NCBI GenBank assembly: GCA_027487775.1
Contig: JAIYCY010000017.1
Coordinates: 62,001-126,000 of the forward strand
Length of the DNA stretch: 64,000 nucleotides
Origin: Planctomycetaceae bacterium
GTDB taxonomy: Bacteria; Planctomycetota; Phycisphaerae; Tepidisphaerales; Tepidisphaeraceae
Direction of reading: 5' to 3'
In this document: positions 28,544-38,891 of the stretch, piece by piece
Layout: each line of letters opens with the position of its first letter
How positions within the stretch are numbered: the stretch's first letter is position 1
The notes under the pieces: model-generated
Seen by the model: only the letters and a program-made list of their open reading frames with translations
The model's database searches: none
What the model was told of the DNA's origin: nothing
Made by a program: the position numbers and the translations under genes

Positions 28544-28620
28544 TCCCTACAGATTCTTGGCTTCGACACTCACGTTTTTGAAACCCAACGCCACCCCGTT
28601 GTTGGTACACTCGAAGAGGA

Positions 28621-30093
28621 ATGATGAACTTCACAACGACATCCCAAAATCCCGCACCGAGAGTCAAAGCCAGCCTTCCCATCATCGAACCCGGAAAGGC
28701 ATATGACTTTGATCGCTACGCCGATGCCGCCGCACGCGATGAGCGCCTGAAACGCGCCGTCGATAACGCTGTCGTTCGCAACGATCGGGGCCGCGCACAA
28801 AGGATGCTCGATCTGCCCGATCCCGACGCCCTCCGATCGCTCGCGGGTCAGATCAAACAACACACCCTCGACAATCTCGATTACTACCTCCTGCAGCTCA
28901 AAAAATCCGTCGAAGCACGCGGCGGAGTCGTCCACTTTGCACGCGACGGCGAGGAAGCCACACGCATCATCCTCAACATTTGCCAATCCAACGGCGTGAA
29001 GTCGATCATCAAGTCCAAGAGCATGGTCAGCGAAGAAATCGAACTCGGCCACACCTTCGAGCGTGAAGGCTACGACGTCGTCGAGACCGACCTCGGCGAA
29101 TTCATCGTGCAGATCGACCACGACAAGCCGAGTCACATCGTTACGCCCATCATCCACAAGGATCGCCAATCGATCGCCGAGCTGTTTCGAGATTATTTCA
29201 AGACGCCTTACGACGACGATCCCAAGGCGTTGACCATGCAGGCGCGAAAGCACCTGCGCGACAAGTTCCGCCGCGCAGATTTCGGCATGACAGGCGGAAA
29301 TTTTATCGTCGCCGAGACCGGGGACATCTGCTGCGTGGAAAATGAAGGCAACGTGCGCCAATCGACCACGAGCCCGCGCATCCTTCTTTCCCTAGTCGGA
29401 ATCGAAAAGCTCGTTCCGCGCATGCAAGACCTTGCGGTGATGCTCAAGCTGCTGGGCCGCAGTGCGACGGGTCAGCCGATGACGGTCTACACCAGCATCT
29501 TCGGGCAGCCGCGACTGGCTGGCGATCGCGACGGACCGGAGCAGTTTCATCTCGTGCTCATGGACAACGGGCGCAGTCGGATTCTGGCAAGCGAAGAGTA
29601 TCGCGAGACGCTCCGATGCATCCGCTGCGGCGCGTGCCTGAACGCCTGCCCCATCTACCGCAAGATCGGCGGACACAGCTACGGCAGCGTCTACCCAGGC
29701 CCGATCGGCGCGCTCATCACGCCCCTGCTCAACGGCATCGAAACATTCCCAGACCTGCCCAAGGCATCCAGCCTCTGCGGCGCGTGTTACGAAGCATGTC
29801 CGGTCAAGATCAACATTCCCAAGCATCTGATCAATCTGCGTCGCGACCTCTTGGGTCGAGGTTCGGGAAGCAAGATCGAAAAGAAGGTTTACAAATTGTA
29901 CGCGTGGATGATGGGCACGCCCGCCCGCTATAAACTGGCCGCTCTGGGCAGTCGACTTTTCCTGCGATTCACCGCGCGCAACGGCTTCGTTCGCCGCGTG
30001 CCTCCGCCCGGCTCAGGCTGGACTCAAATCCGCGACATCCCCGCGCCCGCAGCCCGCACGTTCCGCGACGAGTGGAAACGCTCGCGACGATAA
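28621..30093 (+). CDS. LutB-like lactate-utilisation iron-sulfur protein
   Basis: This encodes 490 residues. It has an N-terminal LUD domain (about 70-310, with S-K-S-M-V-S-E-E-I and M-T-G-G-N-F-I-V-A-E-T-G) and then two 4Fe-4S motifs, C-I-R-C-G-A-C-L-N-A-C-P and C-G-A-C-Y-E-A-C-P. A C-terminal LutB-type extension follows. LutB works with LutA and LutC in lactate oxidation in Bacillus; neither partner is in this window. Two adjacent ATG codons (28621 and 28624) can serve as start. AGAGGA fits the second one better. Confidence 0.9.
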   Translation: MMNFTTTSQNPAPRVKASLPIIEPGKAYDFDRYADAAARDERLKRAVDNAVVRNDRGRAQRMLDLPDPDALRSLAGQIKQHTLDNLDYYLLQLKKSVEARGGVVHFARDGEEATRIILNICQSNGVKSIIKSKSMVSEEIELGHTFEREGYDVVETDLGEFIVQIDHDKPSHIVTPIIHKDRQSIAELFRDYFKTPYDDDPKALTMQARKHLRDKFRRADFGMTGGNFIVAETGDICCVENEGNVRQSTTSPRILLSLVGIEKLVPRMQDLAVMLKLLGRSATGQPMTVYTSIFGQPRLAGDRDGPEQFHLVLMDNGRSRILASEEYRETLRCIRCGACLNACPIYRKIGGHSYGSVYPGPIGALITPLLNGIETFPDLPKASSLCGACYEACPVKINIPKHLINLRRDLLGRGSGSKIEKKVYKLYAWMMGTPARYKLAALGSRLFLRFTARNGFVRRVPPPGSGWTQIRDIPAPAARTFRDEWKRSRR

Positions 30094-30541
30094 CTCGACC
30101 ATCGACCCGCAATCCGCCCGGCGATCTCCTCATCTCAAGCGACCCCAGCGTCATCTCCGTTATCGGATGATGATGTAGGCCGACTCAACACCGAATGCAG
30201 CTCAACGGGCTATCATTGACAGGTAGTCGATCGAATTCGCACAGGGGTAGCGATTTGGGCATTTGACGTTGCTCCGGGCGAATCGTACCGAGTATGCGGG
30301 CCATGCGTTTTGGCCCGGTCGATGAGTCCGTCAACTCACCGGCACGACGTCGTTTTTCCGTCTGACGAAACAAGTCCGACAGCGGCGGCGTCGATCAGAG
30401 AGCAGGCCTGCCTCGACGGAGCGAGTCGGGCCCATGTATCGGCCTCTCAAATCGGTTCGACTTCGAACAGCCCATCATCGCGATGAGCGTCGAACGTCCC
30501 TGCCGATCAGAGAGTCCGAGAAAGAGAAAGTGGGAGAAATT
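30094..30541. other. long leader of the giant surface protein gene
   Basis: About 450 nt lies between the lutB-like gene and the GTG at 30542. Two -35-like hexamers are present (TTGACA 30216-30221 and TTGACG 30263-30268) without a good -10. A small dyad, CGGGCC and GGCCCG, lies near 30297-30318. I looked for a c-di-GMP riboswitch core and did not find one. The frame upstream of 30542 is open from ATG 30434. Confidence 0.35.
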
Positions 30542-33500
30542 GTGACCCCGTTTACGAAGTCTAACGCCGAATCCTCGTCACGTCCCGATACTCACGTGCG
30601 GAACAGCAATCGACCGCAAAGCATCGGTCCTGCGCGAAGCTCGCAGCCGCGCTCCACCAGCCTCGAGGCCGCCGCTCGCGGTGCCGTCAACGGCGTGCTC
30701 GAGCGCCTCGAAGTGCGCCAACTCCTCTCCGATTCCACCATCCAGGATCTCCCCTTCCGACTCGACTTCGACGCCTCACGCCCTTCCAGCGTCCTCGATC
30801 AAGACAATCAAGGCACCGGATTCACCCGCGTCCAACACAATCAGAACGGCACCCAGTACGACCCCTCACGCATCGATCTCGACACCAATACCGGCGTCCT
30901 TCGCCTCACCAGCATCGGCAGTTCCACGCATGGCGGAAACGGAGGAACTGACAACTCCCTCGTCAACGGACTCGAAACCCAATTCAACGGACAGCAATCA
31001 GGCTTCACCATCGAAACCCGACTCGTCGGCCCGCTCGACTTCCTCAGCGACACCTTCGAGCAGGCAGGCCTCATGTTCGGGCCCGATCAGGACAACTTCC
31101 TCAAGCTCGTCGCCATCCGAGGCGTCGACGGACAGCGAATCGAGTTCAGCGACGAATACTCCAACGGCTCCGGAGGCCTCTACGCAACACGCCACGGCAG
31201 CGCCTCACAAATGAACGTCGGCAGCTTCGCTTCCATTCAATCACTCGATCTCCGCATCGTCGGCGATGCCTTCTCCGGTGTCGTCGAAGCCTACTACCGC
31301 GTCAACGGCTCAGGTGACGACGCCTTCACACGCTTCGCGCACGACATCACCGTCCCGCTCGAAAAACGCGACGCATTCTTCAACGCAGCCAGCCGCGCGG
31401 GAATCCTCACCTACCACAAAAACGACGGCCCGCCCATCACCGCAACGTTCGACCACTTCGCCGTCACAGGCCCCATCAACTTCGCCAGCAGCACGCCCGC
31501 GGTCAGCGTCAACCGCTCGCAGCTCTTCTTCACCGACATCTCCTCCTCTCAGTCCGGCGGATCGGGCACGAGCCTCGCCCAGACCCTCACAATCGCCAAC
31601 AACGGCTCGACCAATCTCACGCTCACCAACGCGAGCTTCGCCTTCAGCTCAGGCAACTTCCGCCTCGCCTCGCCCATCAGCGGAACCGTCACCGTCGAAC
31701 CGGGGCGCACCTACAGCACGCTAATCGTCTTTGAATCCTCGTCGCTCGATCAGATCACCACCGGCAATCTCAACATCAACACCGGCGCAGGCAACCCCAG
31801 CCTGAACGTCGAACTCCGCGGACTCGGCACACGCGGCTCCGAGGGCAACCTCGAACCCAGCCTCGCTCGACTCTTGCAACTCTTCAACATCCCCATCAAC
31901 GTCGGCGACCCCGACGCAGCCACCACCGACATTCCCAGCCCACTCCCCGCCGGCACCGACGAAATCACACTCGGCGCACTCCGCAAAGCGGGAAGCGGCC
32001 CCGTCACCATCGAACTCCTCGCCAACTTCGCTGGCAAAGTCGGAAACACCTCCACACGCTTCGGATACTACCGTCCCGGAACCATCCAGGACCGCACGCA
32101 ACTCTTCGCCGTCAATGACACCAACGCACAGACCGCAAGCCCCGATTTCTCCGGCAGCCTCAGCTTCGACCCCGGCCTCGCCGCGTTCGGCCTTTACGGC
32201 GAATTCCCCGTCTTCAGCAATCGCATCGTCGCCTCCGAAGCCGCACTCAACACTTGGGAAACCAATTCCTCCCGACGCCAGAAAATGCGATTCTTCCCGC
32301 TGAAGAATCCTGACGGATCCAACGTCCCCAATGCATACGTCTTCGCGCTCGAGGAATGGACCGTCAGCTTCGATCAAAACGACATCGTCGGCATCATCCG
32401 CAACGTCACCCCCCAAGCCGCCGCCGCCGAACTCGGCTGGCAAAACCTCGATGGCGTCCCCTTCCACGATCGACTCGTCTTCAGCCGCATCACCAACCTC
32501 GCCATCGAAGACCCCAACACCGGGCAAATCCCCAACACCGTCAAAGACACCTCCGTCCTGCGTCTTCTGAACACCGGCACCCAAAATCTCTCCATCACCG
32601 GCCTCTCCATCAGCAACGGCGATTTCGTCATCGATTCCATCCGCGCCGTCGGCAGCACCACCAACCTCTCCGCACCCTTCACCATCGCGCCCGGCGCTGC
32701 CGTCGATGTCACCCTCCGATTCGTCTACACACGCTCAGGCACAGGCAACGAACAACGCAACGCCACACTCACCATCCAATCCAGCGACGCTGACGAACCC
32801 ACGCGAACCTTCACACTCGCAGGTCTCTGGCAAAGCCACTCCGAAAACGCCCAAGGCGTCGGCAGTGTCGAGGCAACCCTCCTGCGGATCATCCAAACCC
32901 TCGGCTACAACATCAACGTCGGAACCAACTTCCTCGTCTCCGACAACCAAGTCACCAAGAGCGGCAACCGCGCCACCAGCCCCAGCTGGGTCACCACCGT
33001 CAACAGGACCGGCGAAGAAGTCCTCAGCAGCAACTGGCTCCGCGCAGACAATTCCCGACCCGTCGGCGTTCGCATGCTCGCAGCCTATCACCAGCAAAAA
33101 ACACAGGCCGCCTCCCAAGTCCGATGGGTCAACCCCTCCGCTACCAGCGGTGGCTCTTTCCTTTTCAGGCACAAGCCCAGCGATGGGCAGACCATGCTCC
33201 CCGTCCTCGACAACAACTCACCCGCTTTCGCTGAATTCAACCCCACCAGCGCCTTCCAACTCCGCGTCGATAGCCACTGGTCCGACGCCTCCAAAAACCA
33301 GTTCTCCGTCGCACCCGCTGCATTCCCATTCATCGACGGCGGTCACGCCATGCGCTGGTACCCCGCTCGCGACGCCTCCGGAAACCTCATCCCCAATACC
33401 TACATCGTCGCACAAGACTACACAGGTCAATCCTTCTCCAACTACGACTATCAGGACAACATCTACCTCGTCACCAACGTACGACCCGAGTCAGGACCCA

Positions 33501-36301
33501 CCGCCGTCACCAATCCCTCCGCCACTGCGCAAGCCGACTCCATCCGACTCAACTGGCAAGCCAACACCGAAGGAAACCTCGCCGGCTATCGCGTCTATCG
33601 TTCCACCACATCCAATGGAACCTACGCCGAACTCACCACCAATCCCGTCACAGGAACGTCCTTCTCCGACGCTTCTGCATTGGTGAACGTCACCTACTTC
33701 TACCGCGTGATCGCAGTCGACTATCACGGAACTCTCGGCGCGACCGGCTCAACCGTCAGCGCCACCCGATCCGTCGACACCACGCCACCTGCCACACCCA
33801 ACGGTCTCACCGGTTCCGGAAGCCTCTCAGGCATCTCGCTCGACTGGTCTGACAACGCCGATTCCGACCTTGCCGGCTATCGCGTCTATCGCGCGTCTTC
33901 CGTCAACGGAACCTACACACTCCTGACCTCCACACTCCTCACCGCAAGCGCTTTCGTCGATGCCAATGCGCCAGCTGGTGCAACCAGCTTCTATCGCGTC
34001 ACCGCCGTCGACAGCTCGGGCAACGAGTCCAACTTCGCCTCCGTCAGCGCATCCCGACCCGCCAACCCCAATCCGCCCGCCGCCCCGTCTTCACTCAGCG
34101 CCGTCTCCAACACGCCCGGACGCGTCGATCTCACTTGGACCGACAACGCCTCCAACGAAGTCTCATTCCAACTCGAACGTCGTACCGGCTCTGGCAACTT
34201 CACACTTATCGCAACACTCGGCGCGAATACCACCAACTACACCGACAACTCCGCCGACGAAGGCGCGACCTACACCTACCGCATCCGCGCCGTCAACACC
34301 GACGGAAACAGCAACTACTCCAACGAATCCACCGTCAACGTACCGGTCACGCCCACCACCGCGCCCAGCAATCTCGCCTCGCTCGTGCTCGGCCCGACCA
34401 GCGTTCGGCTGACCTGGACCGACAACGCGACCAACGAATCCGGCTTCCGCATCGAACGTCGAACCGGATCAGGTGCCTGGAGCCAGATCGCCAGCGTCGG
34501 CGCGAACGTCACGCTCTTCGTCGACGCCACCGCCGCTGCTTCCACCACCTACTCCTACCGTGTCCGCGCCTTCAGCGGTGCAGGCGAAACCTCTCCGACC
34601 AACGAAGTCACGCTCACCACACCTGTCGCCGACAGCTACGTCAGCACCGACATCGGAAACCCCACCCCACCTGGGTCAACCAACGTCGTCAACTCCGGTC
34701 GCGACTACGACATCACCGCCGGCGGCGTCGATGTCTGGAACTCCGCCGACCAACTCCGCTTCGTCCACCGATCCATCACAGGCGACTTCGATTACTCCGT
34801 ACGCATCACCAACATCACCGCCGCCGACTCCGGTTCGATGGCCGGCCTCATGGCCCGCGCCTCAACCGCCGCCGGCTCGCAGCACGCCTTCATCCGCGCC
34901 CGCGCTGCCAACACCATGCGCTTCAACTACCGCTCGGCCACCAACGGCTCGAGCACCGGCGTCGGAAGCCTCACTGCAAACTTCCCCAACCAATGGGTCC
35001 GACTCACCCGCGTCGGTAACACCTTCACCGGTTTCGGATCTATCGACGGAACCAACTGGACCGTCGTAGGCTCCATCACCATCGCCATGCCAGCCACCAT
35101 CCAACTCGGAATGGCCGTCAGCGCTCGCGTCTCCAACGGATCCACTACCACCGCACAATTCCGCGATCTCACCGATCGCTCCGGCATCAACACACCCGCG
35201 CCCGCCACGCTACTCACCGGACAAGCCGACGCTCTCCCACGCGTCGTGCTCAACTGGCAGGACAACAGCAACAACGAAACAGGCTTCCGCATCGAACGCC
35301 GCGTCGGATCAGGTGCCTGGTCCAACATCGGCTCGGTCGCCTCCGGCGCCACGCAGTTCATCGACACCACCGTCAGCCTCGGCGTCACCTACGACTACCG
35401 CGTCATCGCCTTCAATACCCAAGGCGACGCCCCCGCAAGCAACATCGCCTCGGTCGGCGTCACCAGCGGAATCCCGACCGCACCCTCAAATCTCTCCGTC
35501 GCTCAACTCGGTCGCTCCGCTCGCCTCCAATGGAACGACAACAGCAACAACGAACTCGGCTTCCAAGTCGAACGTCGACTCAGCTCCTCATCCACTTTCG
35601 TCACCATCGCCACCCTGCCGGCGAACGCCAACGGCCACACCGATTCCGACATCTCCACCGGCGTCACATACATCTACCGTGTCAAAGCCATCGGATCATC
35701 CGCAGATAGCAGCTACTCCAACGAAGTCTCCTTCGCCTCACCCACCACCGCGTCGTATAGCAGCTCCGACATCGGCTCACCCGCCGCCGGTTCGACAACC
35801 GTCGTCACGCCCTCACGCGATTTCGACATCAACGCCGCTGGTTCCGACGTCTGGAGTCGATCCGATCAGTTCCGCTTCGTCTACCAACAAGTCACCGGAG
35901 ACTTCGATATCCGCGTCCGCGTCGAAAGTCTCTCCGCCGCAAATGCCAACGCCATGGCCGGGCTCATGGCACGCGAAACCCTCAGCGCCGACTCACGCAA
36001 CATCTACATGAAGGTCCGCGCCAACACTTCCCTCCGCACCACCTATCGCGCCACCACCGCCGGCAACACCGTCGGCGCAGGCTCCGGAAACACCAGCTTC
36101 CCCAACGCATGGCTCCGACTCGTCCGATCCGGAAACAACTTCACAACATTCGTCAGCCCCAACGGAACCAACTGGACCGTCCACAGCACCGTTACGCTTG
36201 CTCTCAACTCCACGCTCCTCATCGGAATGGCCGTCGCCAGCTACAGCCCCACCGCCACCACCACAACACCCGTCCGCTTCCGTGATCTTGAAATCCTCTA
36301 A
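30542..36301 (+). CDS. giant LEVRQLL-type surface protein with FN3 repeats
   Basis: This encodes about 1919 residues. After a basic Ser-rich leader comes L-E-R-L-E-V-R-Q-L-L (about 55-64). A concanavalin-like domain (about 75-310) follows, then a choice-of-anchor-D domain (about 325-430). The region to about 985 is paralogous to the protein at 11816. FN3-like domains follow, two in tandem near 990-1180 and more after that. Two copies of a roughly 190-residue beta domain (G-L-M-A-R core) are separated by FN3 domains. There is no C-terminal anchor. GTG 30542 is chosen for GGGAG 5 nt upstream (30532-30536); ATG 30434 would add 36 residues. Adhesion or matrix role is inferred. Confidence 0.85.
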   Translation: MTPFTKSNAESSSRPDTHVRNSNRPQSIGPARSSQPRSTSLEAAARGAVNGVLERLEVRQLLSDSTIQDLPFRLDFDASRPSSVLDQDNQGTGFTRVQHNQNGTQYDPSRIDLDTNTGVLRLTSIGSSTHGGNGGTDNSLVNGLETQFNGQQSGFTIETRLVGPLDFLSDTFEQAGLMFGPDQDNFLKLVAIRGVDGQRIEFSDEYSNGSGGLYATRHGSASQMNVGSFASIQSLDLRIVGDAFSGVVEAYYRVNGSGDDAFTRFAHDITVPLEKRDAFFNAASRAGILTYHKNDGPPITATFDHFAVTGPINFASSTPAVSVNRSQLFFTDISSSQSGGSGTSLAQTLTIANNGSTNLTLTNASFAFSSGNFRLASPISGTVTVEPGRTYSTLIVFESSSLDQITTGNLNINTGAGNPSLNVELRGLGTRGSEGNLEPSLARLLQLFNIPINVGDPDAATTDIPSPLPAGTDEITLGALRKAGSGPVTIELLANFAGKVGNTSTRFGYYRPGTIQDRTQLFAVNDTNAQTASPDFSGSLSFDPGLAAFGLYGEFPVFSNRIVASEAALNTWETNSSRRQKMRFFPLKNPDGSNVPNAYVFALEEWTVSFDQNDIVGIIRNVTPQAAAAELGWQNLDGVPFHDRLVFSRITNLAIEDPNTGQIPNTVKDTSVLRLLNTGTQNLSITGLSISNGDFVIDSIRAVGSTTNLSAPFTIAPGAAVDVTLRFVYTRSGTGNEQRNATLTIQSSDADEPTRTFTLAGLWQSHSENAQGVGSVEATLLRIIQTLGYNINVGTNFLVSDNQVTKSGNRATSPSWVTTVNRTGEEVLSSNWLRADNSRPVGVRMLAAYHQQKTQAASQVRWVNPSATSGGSFLFRHKPSDGQTMLPVLDNNSPAFAEFNPTSAFQLRVDSHWSDASKNQFSVAPAAFPFIDGGHAMRWYPARDASGNLIPNTYIVAQDYTGQSFSNYDYQDNIYLVTNVRPESGPTAVTNPSATAQADSIRLNWQANTEGNLAGYRVYRSTTSNGTYAELTTNPVTGTSFSDASALVNVTYFYRVIAVDYHGTLGATGSTVSATRSVDTTPPATPNGLTGSGSLSGISLDWSDNADSDLAGYRVYRASSVNGTYTLLTSTLLTASAFVDANAPAGATSFYRVTAVDSSGNESNFASVSASRPANPNPPAAPSSLSAVSNTPGRVDLTWTDNASNEVSFQLERRTGSGNFTLIATLGANTTNYTDNSADEGATYTYRIRAVNTDGNSNYSNESTVNVPVTPTTAPSNLASLVLGPTSVRLTWTDNATNESGFRIERRTGSGAWSQIASVGANVTLFVDATAAASTTYSYRVRAFSGAGETSPTNEVTLTTPVADSYVSTDIGNPTPPGSTNVVNSGRDYDITAGGVDVWNSADQLRFVHRSITGDFDYSVRITNITAADSGSMAGLMARASTAAGSQHAFIRARAANTMRFNYRSATNGSSTGVGSLTANFPNQWVRLTRVGNTFTGFGSIDGTNWTVVGSITIAMPATIQLGMAVSARVSNGSTTTAQFRDLTDRSGINTPAPATLLTGQADALPRVVLNWQDNSNNETGFRIERRVGSGAWSNIGSVASGATQFIDTTVSLGVTYDYRVIAFNTQGDAPASNIASVGVTSGIPTAPSNLSVAQLGRSARLQWNDNSNNELGFQVERRLSSSSTFVTIATLPANANGHTDSDISTGVTYIYRVKAIGSSADSSYSNEVSFASPTTASYSSSDIGSPAAGSTTVVTPSRDFDINAAGSDVWSRSDQFRFVYQQVTGDFDIRVRVESLSAANANAMAGLMARETLSADSRNIYMKVRANTSLRTTYRATTAGNTVGAGSGNTSFPNAWLRLVRSGNNFTTFVSPNGTNWTVHSTVTLALNSTLLIGMAVASYSPTATTTTPVRFRDLEIL

Positions 36302-36337
36302 TCACTCGTTCCAATCTCACATCGAACATTCGCCGTA

Positions 36338-36343
36338 TAGAAT
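36338..36343 (+). promoter_or_regulatory. -10-like TAGAAT, 6 nt before hemW start
   Basis: TAGAAT (within TATAGAAT) ends 6 nt before the GTG at 36350. The bases AATCATCGC just before the start are identical to those before the gene at 57558. Confidence 0.4.
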
Positions 36344-36349
36344 CATCGC

Positions 36350-37570
36350 GTGCTTCCTCTGCTCGATGACCTCAAGTCCAATCGCCTCGATCCCGCATCG
36401 CTCCCAGCCTGCGAGGTCGAGGCACTCTATGTCCATATACCGTTCTGCTTCCATAAGTGTCACTACTGCGACTTCTATTCCATCACCCGACAAACTCCCG
36501 AACGAATGCATGCCTTCGTCGATCGACTCCTCGCCGAAGCACAACTCTGGAAAACCCTCGCCCCGCACATCGCCTCACACATCGCGCCCCGAACCATCTT
36601 CTTTGGCGGTGGCACGCCCTCGCTCCTGCCACACGATGCGATGCACCGCCTTCTCACGGGCCTCAGGAATGTTTTCGATTTCTCCCGCGTCCATGAATGG
36701 ACCATCGAGGTCAACCCCGCCACCACCGATCTCAATTATCTCCACATGCTCCGCGCTCATGGCGTCGATCGACTCAGCTTCGGCGCTCAATCCTTCGATC
36801 AGCGAGATCTCATGGCGCTCGAACGTCACCACCATCCCGATGACGTCCATCGCTCTCTCGATCTCGCCCGCCAGGCCAGCTTTACAAGACTCAACATCGA
36901 CCTCATCTACGCCATCCCAGGCCAGTCGCTCGAATCCTGGCAGGCCTCTCTCAACCATGCCCTTGCCCTCAACACAGAACACATCAGCGCCTACGCACTG
37001 ACCTACGAGCCCAACACACCGCTCACAGTCCTGCTCCGCGAAGGTCGCATCACGCCCGCCGACGAATCAACCGAACTCGACATGCTCCGCACCACCCGCG
37101 CCACGCTCGATCGCGCCGGAATGCCCGCCTACGAAATCTCCAACCACGCAAAGCCCAACGCCGAAGCCCAACACAATCTCGCCTACTGGCGCGGACTCAA
37201 CTACCTCGCTCTCGGACCCAGCGCAGCCTCACATCTAGCCGGAACTCGCTTCAAAAACATCCCCCACATCGGCGAATGGGAATCCGCCATCGACGATCGC
37301 ATCCTCCCGGCACGCGACGTCGAATCTCTCACCCGCGCAGAGCAATTCCACGAACGATTCATCTTCGGCCTGCGCCTTGCCGAAGGCATCGACCTGCACC
37401 GCACCGCCTCTGATTACCAGGTCCGCATCCCCGACGATTTCCACTCGAAAATCTCCCAACTCCTCACACTCAAGCTCATCGAGCATCATCCGCTCCACCC
37501 CACAAGCCTTCGACTCTCCGGTCGTGGCATCGAAGTCGCCGACAGCATCGCCGCAGAATTCTCACGCTGA
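36350..37570 (+). CDS. hemW: radical SAM heme chaperone HemW
   Basis: HemW is a heme-binding radical SAM protein related to oxygen-independent coproporphyrinogen oxidase (HemN). The 406 residues carry the cluster motif C-x3-C-x2-C (Cys33, Cys37, Cys40) in Y-V-H-I-P-F-C, then F-F-G-G-G-T-P-S, V-D-R-L-S-F-G-A-Q-S-F and a HemN C-terminal domain (from about 290). The HemN-specific N-terminal extension is absent, which favours HemW. The start codon is GTG, with a -10-like element 6 nt upstream and no Shine-Dalgarno. A 13-bp repeat begins at its stop codon. Confidence 0.92.
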   Translation: MLPLLDDLKSNRLDPASLPACEVEALYVHIPFCFHKCHYCDFYSITRQTPERMHAFVDRLLAEAQLWKTLAPHIASHIAPRTIFFGGGTPSLLPHDAMHRLLTGLRNVFDFSRVHEWTIEVNPATTDLNYLHMLRAHGVDRLSFGAQSFDQRDLMALERHHHPDDVHRSLDLARQASFTRLNIDLIYAIPGQSLESWQASLNHALALNTEHISAYALTYEPNTPLTVLLREGRITPADESTELDMLRTTRATLDRAGMPAYEISNHAKPNAEAQHNLAYWRGLNYLALGPSAASHLAGTRFKNIPHIGEWESAIDDRILPARDVESLTRAEQFHERFIFGLRLAEGIDLHRTASDYQVRIPDDFHSKISQLLTLKLIEHHPLHPTSLRLSGRGIEVADSIAAEFSR

Positions 37571-37604
37571 ATTCGCAAGCTGAGTTCTCTCGCTGAATCT
37601 GTTC
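37566..37604. repeat. 13-bp tandem repeat starting at hemW stop
   Basis: Three 13-bp units (37566, 37579, 37592), each starting GCTGA[AG]T, follow each other. The first contains the hemW TGA stop (37568-37570). Confidence 0.65.
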
Positions 37605-37639
37605 CGCCTTTGCGGGCAGGCCCCATAATTGCACGCTCA

Positions 37640-37663
37640 GTTCACGTTCCCGCTTTCGTGAAC
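37640..37663. promoter_or_regulatory. dyad upstream of the pilus operon
   Basis: GTTCACG (37640-37646) and CGTGAAC (37657-37663) form perfect arms around 10 nt. It could be an operator for the pil operon or the hemW terminator; no T-run follows. Confidence 0.35.
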
Positions 37664-37811
37664 AGCCTCATCCTCCTCGCTTCGTCTCACACACCCCGCA
37701 TTTGTTTCCGATCTTCTCTAATGAAGACGTCGTGCTGCCTCACGCAACACGACACCTACGGACAGATGAACGCTAATCGTGTCTGCCCCTTCGCGTGTGA
37801 GTGGAGATCTG

Positions 37812-38891
37812 ATGCTCAACTTCGTCAAACCTTTCCTTTCCGAACGCAACGAGCCGATCGGCATCGATTTTGGCACGACACGTCTCCGCCTCGCACAAAC
37901 TTCCCTCGAGGCCGAAGGGCTCAAACTCCAATGGGCGGCGGGCTGTGATGTCCCGCAGGACGTCGTCGATCAACGCGCCACGCGGTCCGGATTCTTCATC
38001 CAGTCGCTCAAGACCCTCCTCAGTCGCTCCAGCTTCCAGGGCAGACGCGCGGTCCTCACGCTCCCAGCATTCCTCACACACGTCCGACACGTCCGCGTCA
38101 ATCGAACTCAGCCCGAAGAACTCCCAAGCCAACTACGCACCGCTGTCGCCGACAAACTACCCGGCTCGCCCGATGACTACGTCTTCCGGCATGTCATCGC
38201 TGGAGAATTCCGGGCAGATCAGGGAACGCAGATCGAAGCCATCGTCATGGCCGCGCCCAAACGCGATGTCGAGCAGCTCCTCGACGACGCTCGCCGCGCA
38301 AAACTCGACGTCGTCGGACTACTCGCACAACCCGCCGCCATCATCGAGTGCTTCCAACGCGTCTATCGTCGCGCCGCTGACGCCGAGGCAGTCAACCTCT
38401 TTGTCGACTTCGGCACCCGGCAAACACGCGTCCTCATCGGTCATGAAGGCACGCTCCGCTTCGCTAGATCCGTCGCCAGAACGCTCTACGACGCTTCCGC
38501 TGAACCCGACAGCGTCCAACTACTCGCAGATGACATCGACCTCTGCCGCCGCTACCACGAAGCCATCTTCCCCGAAAGGCCCGTCACCCGACTCATCTAC
38601 GTCGGCGCCGCAGCCCACGCTGAATCAGCAACTCAATCCATCGCAGAAGCCCTCGGACTGCCCGCCCAGATCGGCGATCCGCTCGTCCGTTTCAACCGCA
38701 GCCAAATGCCGCAGCTTGATGTCCTCGATCGCCGCAAACCCCAACCAGAATGGGCTGCCGCCATCGGCGCATCACTCTCCCTCTCCACCCATGCCCCGGC
38801 AAGCAGTCAACGTGAAGCTTCCGTCGCTCAACAGCATCGCTCAACAGATCAAACGCCCGCAGCCGCCCCAACGGGAGGTTCAACCCGATGA
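37812..38891 (+). CDS. pilM: type IV pilus assembly protein PilM
   Basis: PilM is an actin-like cytoplasmic ATPase-fold protein that binds the PilN tail and links the inner-membrane alignment complex to the motor. This one has 359 residues, with the phosphate-1 motif I-G-I-D-F-G-T-T (about 16-23) and a second V-D-F-G-T-R-Q-T. A Pro/Gln/Ser-rich tail (about 325-359) ends it. ATG 37812 has GGAG 5 nt upstream. It overlaps pilN by 4 nt and opens the operon. Confidence 0.9.
   Translation: MLNFVKPFLSERNEPIGIDFGTTRLRLAQTSLEAEGLKLQWAAGCDVPQDVVDQRATRSGFFIQSLKTLLSRSSFQGRRAVLTLPAFLTHVRHVRVNRTQPEELPSQLRTAVADKLPGSPDDYVFRHVIAGEFRADQGTQIEAIVMAAPKRDVEQLLDDARRAKLDVVGLLAQPAAIIECFQRVYRRAADAEAVNLFVDFGTRQTRVLIGHEGTLRFARSVARTLYDASAEPDSVQLLADDIDLCRRYHEAIFPERPVTRLIYVGAAAHAESATQSIAEALGLPAQIGDPLVRFNRSQMPQLDVLDRRKPQPEWAAAIGASLSLSTHAPASSQREASVAQQHRSTDQTPAAAPTGGSTR

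Noticed and set aside
30094-30541. c-di-GMP or other known riboswitch before the giant surface gene
   Set aside because: I searched by eye for the conserved core of the c-di-GMP-I and related classes and found no match; only small dyads are present.
32706-33686. 326-codon frame inside the giant surface protein gene
   Set aside because: Ser/Pro/Thr-rich shadow in a second frame of a clearly coding region.
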